From NCBI RefSeq assembly GCF_014193655.1, contig NZ_JACHZQ010000002.1, positions 613,729 through 677,728 of the forward strand: DNA of 64,000 nucleotides. Reading direction: 5' to 3'. Positions 55,162 through 63,385 of the stretch are shown here, in pieces. Within the stretch, counting starts at the first letter, position 1. Every line of letters begins with the position of its first letter. Source of the stretch: Rhizobium sp. BK313. Its GTDB lineage: Bacteria > Pseudomonadota > Alphaproteobacteria > Rhizobiales > Rhizobiaceae. The position numbers were made by a program, and so were the translations under genes. The notes under the pieces were generated by a model, which had not been told where the DNA came from, searched no databases, and worked only from the letters and a program-made list of their open reading frames with translations.

Positions 55162-56262
55162 ATGAACATCAAGAGCCTGCTCCTCGGCTCCATTGCCGCG
55201 CTTGCAGCCGCATCCGGTGCTCGTGCGGCCGATGCCGTTGTTGCTGCCGAGCCGGAGCCGCTCGAATATGTTCGCATTTGTGATGCATTCGGCGCCGGTT
55301 ATTTCTTCATCCCGGGTACTGAGACCTGCCTTCGGATCGGCGGCAAGGTGCGTACCGAAGGTCAGTGGAAGGACCCTTACAATCGCGATAGCGATTTCGG
55401 TACAAAGTGGCATACCCGTGCAGAATTGAACGTCAACACGGCAACCGATACCGAATACGGCCCGCTGAAGACCGACACCATCGTTCGTTGGGATTGGAAT
55501 GACGGCGGCAGCACCAGCACAACCCTGCTATGGGCCTATATCAATCTTGGCGGCTTTACTGTTGGTAAGACGGATTCACAGTACAACCAGTTCGTTGGTT
55601 ACGCCGGCGACGTCATCCAGGACGACGTAATCTATGACGGCCCGTACGAACTCAACCAAATGACCTACAACTACGATGCCGGCAACGGCTTCACGGCTGT
55701 AATTTCGCTCGAAGACACCAACTCCAGCTCCGATAGCACCGCTTATGGCGGTGCTTGGCAATTGTCCGAGGCCGACCACTATCTTCCGAACGTTGTTGCA
55801 GGTGCTGGCTATAAGGCCGACGCATGGTCCTTCAGGGTTGTCGGCGGATATGACTCAATCGTCGAAGAAGGCGCCATCAAGGCTCGTATCGACGCCGATT
55901 TCGGCATATTGTCGGCCTTCCTGATGGGCGGCTGGAACACGGACGGCAGCAAGCTCAACCAGTATGCCGGTTCGAACCAGAACGTCTCTGCTTGCACCAC
56001 CTCTGATGGCATTGTTCACGGCGCGGATTGCGGCTGGGGTGACTGGGCGGTTTGGGGTGGCGTTGGCGTACCGCTCAATGACAAGCTGAAGTGGAACCTG
56101 CAGCTCGCCTACACGGATTCCAAGATGTTCGAAGCAACGACGAACGTAAAGTTCAACCCGGTCAAGAACCTGCTCATAGAGCCGGAAGTCACCTACGTTC
56201 ATTACGACCTACCGGGCGATGACACCTTCTCGGGCATTCTCCGCTTTGAGCGCACGTTCTAA
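55162..56262 (+). CDS. Outer-membrane porin (Omp2b/RopA type)
   Basis: A 366-residue porin from the ATG at 55162. The signal peptide (MNIKSLLLGSIAALAAAS) is followed by the conserved RICDAFGAGYFFIPGTETCLRIGG segment, common at the mature N-terminus of alphaproteobacterial porins. The rest alternates polar and hydrophobic strands of a 16-strand barrel and ends in a terminal aromatic residue (ILRFERTF). It should be a trimeric general diffusion channel of the outer membrane. An AT-rich 260-bp upstream region holds its promoter. Confidence 0.93.
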   Translation: MNIKSLLLGSIAALAAASGARAADAVVAAEPEPLEYVRICDAFGAGYFFIPGTETCLRIGGKVRTEGQWKDPYNRDSDFGTKWHTRAELNVNTATDTEYGPLKTDTIVRWDWNDGGSTSTTLLWAYINLGGFTVGKTDSQYNQFVGYAGDVIQDDVIYDGPYELNQMTYNYDAGNGFTAVISLEDTNSSSDSTAYGGAWQLSEADHYLPNVVAGAGYKADAWSFRVVGGYDSIVEEGAIKARIDADFGILSAFLMGGWNTDGSKLNQYAGSNQNVSACTTSDGIVHGADCGWGDWAVWGGVGVPLNDKLKWNLQLAYTDSKMFEATTNVKFNPVKNLLIEPEVTYVHYDLPGDDTFSGILRFERTF

Positions 56263-56301
56263 CCTGATTTGATTTGGCTTAACCTCCGATCAAAGAACGA
56301 G

Positions 56302-56327
56302 GGCCTGGTATTTCCGCCGGGCTTTTT
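56302..56327 (+). terminator. Porin terminator
   Basis: A GC-rich stem with one G-U wobble (GCCTGG / CCGGGC) followed by TTTTT, about 40 bp after the porin stop. Confidence 0.7.
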
Positions 56328-56571
56328 GTCTGTTCGGGATCGATTCAAGACTTTGCTCAGTTACCCGCACCCACCAGCAAGAGCAGTGCGGAAGCAACGG
56401 CGAAACGAACTGAGGCTCAGTCCTGCTCGGCAAATGAGCCTGTTCGCAGACCACGAACGGTCATTTCAGCGCGGAGCGCCGGTGAGTTAGCATTCTGTCA
56501 TGAACGCGATGTGAAAGAAGGACTATGGGATTTCTACCGGCAGCGGCTCGCAGCCTACGAAAGGAAACCCT
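56328..56571. other. Intergenic region
   Basis: About 240 bp between the porin terminator and a small exported-protein gene. No gene is visible; the ribosome site of the next gene (GAAAGGAAA) is at its right end. Confidence 0.4.
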
Positions 56572-56883
56572 ATGAAGAAGATCATTGTACTCGCGACAAT
56601 TGGGATGTTTTCTACGAACGCGATGGCCATGTCCACGTACGATTCCAAATCGTTGACCTGTTCGGCCATACACGAAAAGATCGCCCGGGAGGGCTCGGTG
56701 GTGCTGAGATATCCCTCACGTCGCCCAGGTCTCATGATGTACAACCGATACGTCTCGAATTCGAAGTCATGTCTAGGACAAGGTGTAATGGGCAGCGTCA
56801 GCGTCCCGACCAGCGACAATCCGAGCTGCAAGATGAAGACTTGCAACTTCACCACAGGCAAAGGATCAACCAAGAACCACTGA
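56572..56883 (+). CDS. Small exported protein
   Basis: A 103-residue protein with a signal peptide (KKIIVLATIGMFSTNAMAM) and a mature part with three Cys (SLTCSAIHEKIAREG, SKSCLGQGVMG, SCKMKTCNF). The AIHEKIAREGSVVLRYPSRR pattern is frequent in small secreted rhizobial proteins of unknown role. The start is supported by GAAAGGAAA upstream. Confidence 0.75.
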   Translation: MKKIIVLATIGMFSTNAMAMSTYDSKSLTCSAIHEKIAREGSVVLRYPSRRPGLMMYNRYVSNSKSCLGQGVMGSVSVPTSDNPSCKMKTCNFTTGKGSTKNH

Positions 56884-57019
56884 AGTGAGAGAATGAGGCG
56901 CCATTTTTGTTAGGCCATTCAAGCCAAACAGCACTGGCTGCCATGGCAGGATACGACAATTTGTCCCGCGGCCGCGCCAGAAACCTGGCCTGCACGGTCA
57001 ATCCCTTTATCGCTTGCCG

Positions 57020-57742
57020 TTAAGATACAGAGTTGTAGTCACCGCTGACGATCATTTCGTTCCGTTTCGCGCCTGCGTTATTCTCAAAAAGACACTCAAG
57101 CACACAGTCGACGAATGCGTTGATATCGGGCTGGGCGGTTACGGTGGACTCCGGATCTGCGATGTCCATCAAGGCACGGTCTCTGTGTCGCGACGCCAGA
57201 TGGTCAGCGGCACTTTGGTCGTTCAAGCACACAGGCAGCGTCTTCAGCCCTCTGCGTATGAGAAGGCCAGATATCTGCAAATGGGTGCTGGGACCGAGTG
57301 TTGCCGGGTCGTCGACCAGGAAGACCGCACGATGCAACGAACGGCGGCGGTGGTTCGAGAGAATTTCCAGCAGCTCAATGGTTTTGGTCACGAGTGAAAT
57401 GTCGACGCTGCTCGGACGAAGGGGGATTAGCGTCAGGTCCGCGAAGCTGAAAGCTAAGGCCGTTGTTTGATCCGTAGCGTCCGACACATCGACAACAAGA
57501 TGGTGATGCAATGCTCTCAAGCGGCGCAGATCATCGATAAATTGCCGGCTCGAAAGCTGACGTTGCGAGGCACTTCCCATTGGCTCTTTGAATACGGCAT
57601 TCGCTTCGCCGGGGTGGCCTTGTCCCCAACAGTCATAAAGAGCAGTGCTCTCGCCCTTCGATATCAATTGTGTCGCCACCAGGTTGGCGGCGATACGGCC
57701 GACGCGACCCACGCCGCCGTCCGCAAAGCAGATTACCGCCAA
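57020..57742 (-). CDS. ParA/MinD-like protein with degenerate P-loop
   Basis: A 240-residue protein whose fold segments match ParA-type ATPases (DDLRRLRALHHHLVVDVSDATDQTTALAF, LTLIPLRPSSVDISLVTKTIELLEIL, LPVCLNDQSAADHLA). The P-loop, which should read KGGxGKT near residue 10, is GGVGRVGR, with Arg in place of the catalytic Lys. ATP binding is doubtful. It stands alone, without a ParB partner, so plasmid partitioning is unlikely. A regulatory or adapted role is inferred. Confidence 0.75.
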   Translation of the reverse strand: MAVICFADGGVGRVGRIAANLVATQLISKGESTALYDCWGQGHPGEANAVFKEPMGSASQRQLSSRQFIDDLRRLRALHHHLVVDVSDATDQTTALAFSFADLTLIPLRPSSVDISLVTKTIELLEILSNHRRRSLHRAVFLVDDPATLGPSTHLQISGLLIRRGLKTLPVCLNDQSAADHLASRHRDRALMDIADPESTVTAQPDINAFVDCVLECLFENNAGAKRNEMIVSGDYNSVS

Positions 57743-58234
57743 CGGTCTTTCCTCATTGCCCGTTTTCCAATCAACTCGACAGCAACATGTCGATGGGCGT
57801 CGTCATGACAGATTGATGATGAATTTATGACATCCAAGATATTAACAATGGGAAAATGAAGTACACCCAATATAACAAAGCCCGATGGATTGGTTGGGTA
57901 GCCGGCGCGCCGGACAGGCTTTGACGCGGCTAGATCACCGGCGAATCGCGCGGCCTCGGACGATACCTGTGGCGGTTTCTGTGCCAAGGCACGTTGCCAA
58001 TGCTTCAAATTGCCATTGCGAACGGTTGAAACGCCCTGATCGGGTTCTATCCTTGGCAACTCTGCGTAGTCGAATTGCTTAGTGCAATCCTCCTTATGCC
58101 TTATTGCTCCGTGGCTGCATTAGAGACTATTCTCATGTACCGGCGGCGGCTGATGTCACGCTGTCAGCATTCATGCCTCGGCGACCCAAGGTAGGTCTAG
58201 CCGCCGGACCATATAAAGTTGGGGCAAGCGTCAC
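57743..58234. other. Intergenic region with GC palindrome
   Basis: About 490 bp between the ParA-like gene and the aminotransferase. A perfect 12-bp palindrome CCGGCGCGCCGG lies at 57902-57913. I see no supported gene. Confidence 0.5.
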
Positions 58235-59179
58235 ATGGCGAAGCTGCAGCAGCCGAAGTTCGTGTTCATGAGGGGTGGGTTGAGGCCTTGGGCCGACGCC
58301 ACGCTGCATGTCGGCTGCGAAGCCGTGACCCGCAACGTCAACGTTTTCGAGGGTCTCAAGGGCTACTGGCAGCCGAGCGGCAACTTCGGGATCGTCCAGC
58401 TTCGGAAGCATTATGAACGCTTGCACCGCTCCGCGCGCCTGCTGCACATTCCCTTCGAAACGTCGCTTGACGCGTACCGCGATGCCCTTGCCGAGCTCAG
58501 TGAGGCACTGATTGAACCGGACCGCGACATGTGGTTCCGCACGACGCTCTTTGCCGTGGAGGGCCATTGGGGCGAGGGTACGGTGGCGGATCTTGTCGTT
58601 ACCGCCTACCATCAGGAGCAAAAGGCCCCGGAACCGATCGACCTAGGCGTCAGCACCTGGCGTCGCAGTCCGGACGATTCGCTGCCGGCTCGCATCAAGG
58701 CTGGCAGCAATTACCAGGTCGCGCGCGTGGCGCGCATTGAGGGCCAGGCCCGCGGCTGCCAAGACATGGTGCTATTGAACCATTTCGGCCGCGTCGCCGA
58801 GGCGACGGGCTCGTGCCTTGTCATGGTCCGCAATGGGACGATCGTTACGACCCCCGCCACGGAGGGAGCGCTCGAGAGTATCACGCTTGACATAGTCGAG
58901 ATGTTGGCGCGTTCCGCCGATATCCCGTTCGAGCGCCGGCCGATCGACCGGACCGAGTTGCTGATTGCCGACGAGATCGCCCTTTGCGGTACGTTGGCGG
59001 AACTGGTGCCCGTGAAGTCAATCGACGGTTTGCCGCTCGATCCGAAGTCGCCGATCCTCAAATCCCTCCAGGAGCGGTATTTCCGCGTTGTCCGAAACCT
59101 TGAGCGGCTGCCCGGTGTCGAGCTGTCTGTCGTCGCGACGCGGGCTGTCGCCGATCAGGGGGCGGCGGCCAGTGCCTGA
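58235..59179 (+). CDS. Class IV PLP aminotransferase
   Basis: A 314-residue fold-type IV aminotransferase (branched-chain/D-amino-acid/4-amino-4-deoxychorismate lyase superfamily). The PLP lysine is Lys155 in RIKAGSNYQ, and the conserved Glu190 is in VAEATGSC. HYERLHRSARLL and GSCLVMVRNGTIVTTP fit the IlvE-like group. Its last 8 bases overlap the formyltransferase gene, so the two enzymes are translationally linked. Substrate unknown; the pairing with a formyltransferase suggests that an aminated product is then N-formylated (inference). Confidence 0.9.
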   Translation: MAKLQQPKFVFMRGGLRPWADATLHVGCEAVTRNVNVFEGLKGYWQPSGNFGIVQLRKHYERLHRSARLLHIPFETSLDAYRDALAELSEALIEPDRDMWFRTTLFAVEGHWGEGTVADLVVTAYHQEQKAPEPIDLGVSTWRRSPDDSLPARIKAGSNYQVARVARIEGQARGCQDMVLLNHFGRVAEATGSCLVMVRNGTIVTTPATEGALESITLDIVEMLARSADIPFERRPIDRTELLIADEIALCGTLAELVPVKSIDGLPLDPKSPILKSLQERYFRVVRNLERLPGVELSVVATRAVADQGAAASA

Positions 59180-60173
59180 CGTGGCGGTACGGGTTGTTCT
59201 TTTTCTCAATAACTGGGGCGGCTTTGAAGTCGCGCGCTGGCTTCGGCAGCGTGGCGAGACCATCGTCGGCCTCGTGCTCCAGCCCGCCGAGGAGCGGCGC
59301 TTTGGCGAGGAGATTCTCGGCGCGCTGCAAATGCCTGCCGACAGGATCTGGCTCTCCACCCAGCTGCGCGACCAAGAGACCCTGATGCAGCTCAAGGCGC
59401 TCGATCCCGACATTGGCATTTCCGCGTTCTTCGGCGCCATCCTCAAGCCGTCCCTGCTGGAGATCTTTCCGAAGAGGTGCATCAACCTGCATTCGGCGAT
59501 GCTGCCCTATAATCGTGGCTGGCATACCAATGTCTGGCCAATCATAGACCGCACGCCGGCCGGCGCGACCATCCACTATATCGATTCCGGCATCGATACC
59601 GGCGATGTCATTGCCCAGCGTCATGTCGCGGTTGAGGCAACCGATACGGGCGGTCTCCTGCATGAGAAGATTACGCGCGGCCTCGTTGACCTGTTCAAGC
59701 AGACTTGGCCGGACATAAGGCGGGGCACGAACACGTGCCTGCCACAGGACCATCGGAATGCGACCATCCATAAGAAGGCCGAACTCGCCGCGCTCAGCCG
59801 CATCGATCTCGGCCGCCGCAATCGCGCCGGCGACCTGATCAACATCTTGCGTGCCCGCACCTACCCGCCCTATCCCTCTGCCTATTACATGAGCGGCGAT
59901 CGCGCTATTTACGTTCGTCTGCAGTTGCTGCGCGAGGCCAATCTCGACGCGCTTGGCGTATCGCGGGAGCGCCGGCACTCCTTCCCTAAAATCGTTAGCG
60001 ACGCCAAGTACACGACCGAAGACTTGCTGACGTTGCTCGGCATCCACGACGCCTCCGGCCACTATTTCGCCGTCCTGTTGGATGAGAGCGGACCGGTCTT
60101 CGTCCGCGCTCGCCTCGTCGACGAAAGCGAGTTCGACACGCAGGCCTTGCCAGCGTGGATGTCGATTGCCTGA
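59172..60173 (+). CDS. Formyltransferase-family protein
   Basis: A 333-residue protein of the methionyl-tRNA formyltransferase / N-formyltransferase family. The catalytic triad reads Asn105, His107 (CINLHSAMLPYNRG) and Asp142 (GIDTGDVI). A C-terminal part with ARTYPPYPSAYY and the long hydrophilic tail differ from housekeeping Fmt. The GTG at 59172 overlaps the aminotransferase stop; GTG at 59181 is an alternative. It uses formyl-tetrahydrofolate to formylate an amine. Confidence 0.9.
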   Translation: MPDVAVRVVLFLNNWGGFEVARWLRQRGETIVGLVLQPAEERRFGEEILGALQMPADRIWLSTQLRDQETLMQLKALDPDIGISAFFGAILKPSLLEIFPKRCINLHSAMLPYNRGWHTNVWPIIDRTPAGATIHYIDSGIDTGDVIAQRHVAVEATDTGGLLHEKITRGLVDLFKQTWPDIRRGTNTCLPQDHRNATIHKKAELAALSRIDLGRRNRAGDLINILRARTYPPYPSAYYMSGDRAIYVRLQLLREANLDALGVSRERRHSFPKIVSDAKYTTEDLLTLLGIHDASGHYFAVLLDESGPVFVRARLVDESEFDTQALPAWMSIA

Positions 60174-60245
60174 CGATCGAGCGAGAGCGAGCGTTCCTCG
60201 GCATCGAATCGGGCACTGTCATGGCGCATATGAAAGCGACTACAG

Positions 60246-60452
60246 CTAAATCCTATGTACCAGTCCGAGCATTGTGAATGAATCGATTTGATCGCGAGTT
60301 GCGCCTACGGGCGCCATGAAGCGCGCCGTTTTCCCTGCTTCGCAAATAGCCTTGACGGCGTTCAACGCCGCCTCGTAGGTTTGATGCTCTTCAGAGCCTT
60401 CTGCGGAAAGCCCGTCTTCCGCGTAGCTCTCGATATACCATGTCCCTGACAT
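60246..60452 (-). CDS. Small protein of unknown function
   Basis: A 68-residue protein (MSGTWYIESYAEDGLSAEG, then YEAALNAVKAICEAGKTARF). Even helix/strand pattern and typical codon use favour a real gene. I do not recognise the family. It lies leftward between the formyltransferase and the TPR-ATP-grasp gene. Confidence 0.6.
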   Translation of the reverse strand: MSGTWYIESYAEDGLSAEGSEEHQTYEAALNAVKAICEAGKTARFMAPVGATRDQIDSFTMLGLVHRI

Positions 60453-60593
60453 CCGCTCTCCTCCGTTTTGCCTCAGGCGAAGATTGTAGGGTACCGGGAG
60501 ATGTCAAGAAGGAATTGGTATCGCACTGAAACCAGCGCCACGGTATTTCGTTCTCGTTCGCAGAACTCCGGCGCGGCGCGTCTCGGCCTCATC

Positions 60594-62483
60594 TTATCGG
60601 ACCAATCGCCTTTGAGATCCAACTTCGCTGGCATTCGACCACTGTGATGGTGAGCACTCCACGGATCGTTGAGTGTTCTTCGCTCGCTGCTCCAACAGCC
60701 GTTCGAATGCATGCTTGATCCTCATCACATGCGGCGTCTTATATTCGAAACCCGTGTTGTGAAGGTGTATCAACATAGAAGCGTTGACCTCGAACACGAC
60801 AACCCGGCCCTCAGAATCCAGGGAGCAATCGATGCCGAAGTAATCGAGCCCAACCTCTCGCCGGATCGCATCTAGCGCTGCCATGGCCTTCGTCCCGAAG
60901 ACTTCATGGGGCCGTTCGAGGAACGCCTGCTCCTCTCTGCGCGTCCACTCGAGATCAGCCATACGAGTTGACACGTGATGGACTTTCCAAACATCTCCGA
61001 TTGCCAGATGATAAGGGAGGATTTCGTCGCCGACGAAGATGAAGCGATACTTGCGGTAAAAGCCGTCGGCTGACCTATAATCGAAGAAGTCGGTGAGATA
61101 GAGCGGTCGATCGCCCGCCTCCTTGGCAAATGCCCGCAACTCCTGGAGCGTGGAGATCAACTCCATCTTATCACCCCCATGCGTGCCTGCGTGGCGGGCG
61201 ATGAGATTGAAACTCGGGAGACTATTGCTGGAGAGGAACTGGTGCAATGCGGCCGCGTCCAAGCGGATGGTGGCCGGCACGACCGTTCCGGCGATTCCTG
61301 CGAGCCGCTGCGCGATGCTCTCGCGATCAGTGCCGAGGATCAATTGCGGATGATTGATCACCGGCTTTTCAAGGGAATCGACGAAATTCGCCACCTGTTC
61401 AACAATATCTCGTCTGAGATCGGCCTCTGAAACCAGATTGACGATCACGTCTGCATTGACGAGTTGCGGATCGCAACGATGGCCTGGCAGGATGAGGACG
61501 ACATCGGCGTCATAGCAGCTGTCACTGATGAGATCTTCATAGGGTGTGTTGCCGGAAAGCGGCGAAAAGAGCAGCAGCGCCTGAAAACGCGCGGGCTGGT
61601 GTCGTGCTCGGTAACTGCGAGCCACGCCCTTGGCCGCGACGCGGCGAAAGCAGTCATATGCTTCCTCGGTGTTGCCGAGCTCCTGTTCGATGCCGGCACA
61701 GAACAGCAGTGCATCATTATTGTCTGGCTCAACACGCAATGCGGCACGCACATGCGCCAGGGCAACCTCCTTCTGCCCTGTCTGCTTAAGAGCATATCCC
61801 TTGTTGTAGAGACATTGAAAGTTGGTGGGCGAGACTTCCAGCCCTCTGTCGTAGGCTGATATCGCGTGCCCGAGGTCGTCGTGCTTCATGCAAAGATCGC
61901 CGAAAAGCAGCCAGGACGACACATCGTTCGGCGCTAACTGACAACAACGCATGGCAGACAAGGCCGCCCCCGAAACGTCGCCAAGCCCCGACAGAACCTG
62001 GCAGCGTTTGGTGAACGCCAGGACATAGTCGTCCTGGAGTTCGATCGCCTTGTCGAGGCTCGGAAGTGCCTCGCGCAAACGTCCAAGCTGCGCTAGCAAG
62101 GCGCCATGATGATACCAGGCAGTCGCATGGTTCCAACGGAATACCAGGGCCGCCTCGTAGCACTGCAGGGCCCGGACAAGATCGCCTGTAGCCTGGCAAG
62201 ACAGGCCGAGGCCCGAGATCCCCTGGGCGTCACCGGGATTGACGGCAAGAACTGCTTCGAACCAGGGAATGGCTTCCTGCGGTTTATCGCTATGCAGCAA
62301 TAGATAGGCGAGCGTGTTGCAGGCCAACGGCTGCGATCGGATAAGGTCCTGCACAGACAGCAGGCTATTGATAGCTTCGTGGCTGTTCCCCGATGCCATC
62401 AGGTCGGAAACCTGCTTTAGAATTCCGACGAGTGCTGCCGGTGAGGGCGAGGCGACGTCTGGCGACAAATTCATATGCGTCAA
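60594..62483 (-). CDS. TPR domain fused to ATP-grasp domain
   Basis: A 629-residue protein. Residues about 15-295 form tetratricopeptide repeats (LAYLLLHSDKPQEAIPWFEAVLAVNP, AWYHHGALLAQLGRLREALPSLDKAI and others). The C-terminal half is an ATP-grasp fold. DYFGIDCSLDSEGRVVVFEVNASM carries the metal-binding Asp, Glu and Asn, and DFFDYRSADGFYRKYRFIFVGDEILP is the central strand pair. Such enzymes ligate carboxylates to amines at the cost of ATP. TPRs probably recruit a protein or peptide substrate. It may act with the neighbouring aminotransferase/formyltransferase pair, although it is transcribed the opposite way. Confidence 0.88.
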   Translation of the reverse strand: MTHMNLSPDVASPSPAALVGILKQVSDLMASGNSHEAINSLLSVQDLIRSQPLACNTLAYLLLHSDKPQEAIPWFEAVLAVNPGDAQGISGLGLSCQATGDLVRALQCYEAALVFRWNHATAWYHHGALLAQLGRLREALPSLDKAIELQDDYVLAFTKRCQVLSGLGDVSGAALSAMRCCQLAPNDVSSWLLFGDLCMKHDDLGHAISAYDRGLEVSPTNFQCLYNKGYALKQTGQKEVALAHVRAALRVEPDNNDALLFCAGIEQELGNTEEAYDCFRRVAAKGVARSYRARHQPARFQALLLFSPLSGNTPYEDLISDSCYDADVVLILPGHRCDPQLVNADVIVNLVSEADLRRDIVEQVANFVDSLEKPVINHPQLILGTDRESIAQRLAGIAGTVVPATIRLDAAALHQFLSSNSLPSFNLIARHAGTHGGDKMELISTLQELRAFAKEAGDRPLYLTDFFDYRSADGFYRKYRFIFVGDEILPYHLAIGDVWKVHHVSTRMADLEWTRREEQAFLERPHEVFGTKAMAALDAIRREVGLDYFGIDCSLDSEGRVVVFEVNASMLIHLHNTGFEYKTPHVMRIKHAFERLLEQRAKNTQRSVECSPSQWSNASEVGSQRRLVR

Positions 62484-63385
62484 CTTTCAGTAAAGGAAAG
62501 CGAGGGCATTTCCAAAATGAACTCGGCATGACTGGCTTGGTTGCGGTCTTCGATATTCAAGCCCGACGATCGTTCAACACATGCACGTCGGCTGCGAAAT
62601 CAGAACTCATTGGTAAGCCGGCGTCTGCCAGCGCAACGAAGATCGATGCACGTTGGTTACTGCCTGCTCTGGAACTCGGGAATTGCAGACAACGAGCTTC
62701 CTGCTCACCGCTTTTGGCGCTGCAGTATCAAAGAGGCCAGATGTATCGGATAAAGACAATTGGTAATTACAAATATTACACAAAATTAATCATATAATCT
62801 CCGATGCTTGCAGGCAATTACAGTACCTCTTGGAAATTGTATTTCCGATAAATTTGCATATCGATAGTAGTTGTCTGGCGATGCATGAACGCATACGTTG
62901 GTAATACACAACGATCGGACGGCATATGCGCGGCAGCCATCAACTTTTGGCTGTCTCTTTGCTTGTTTATGTGCTCGGATCAACGGCAATTGTGAATGCG
63001 GCGAAGACACGGCTCAACAACGGCGGCCATTGGTGCCGAATCGTTTTCGCTTCGTCGCATTGACCTCCACCAATCACGCCAAGCGCTATGGTCTCTATCA
63101 CAGGAAGGGTACGATCGCGATCGGCCCAGGTGGCTTGGGGACACTGCTTGCGACCTACTCGCGCAAGCCTCGGATCAGCTGTCCCTGTTATAGATGTTAA
63201 CAAGAAGACATCCTGGCGATAAGCGCGGGAAATATTTAAACAAAAGCAATTAGTTAGTTCGAAACTGCGTTTATTCCTGCATCTCTGTAACCATCGCCAG
63301 CCGGCTATCCGAAAGCCACTGCAGCTGCCTAATCCGGCAGCGCGAACAAGGCGAAATCACGCTAACATTTGTGGAACGCTCGTCT
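62484..63385. other. AT-rich intergenic region
   Basis: About 900 bp between the TPR-ATP-grasp gene and the octad-repeat gene. It is lower in GC than its surroundings around 62750-62880 and probably holds the promoters of both divergent genes. A possible tiny exported frame lies at 62926-63063. Confidence 0.45.
62926..63063 (+). CDS. Possible small exported peptide
   Basis: A 45-residue frame with an N-terminal leader (QLLAVSLLVYVLGSTAIVNA) and a short mature part. An overlapping frame continues with a different plausible tail (about 63060-63197, SCPCYRC at the end), so a frameshift within one small gene is possible. The evidence is weak: no clear ribosome site. Confidence 0.25.
   Translation: MRGSHQLLAVSLLVYVLGSTAIVNAAKTRLNNGGHWCRIVFASSH

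Noticed and set aside
57902..57913. CCGGCGCGCCGG palindrome as an operator
   Set aside because: Short GC-only palindromes are expected in such a genome; no second copy or gene start supports a function.
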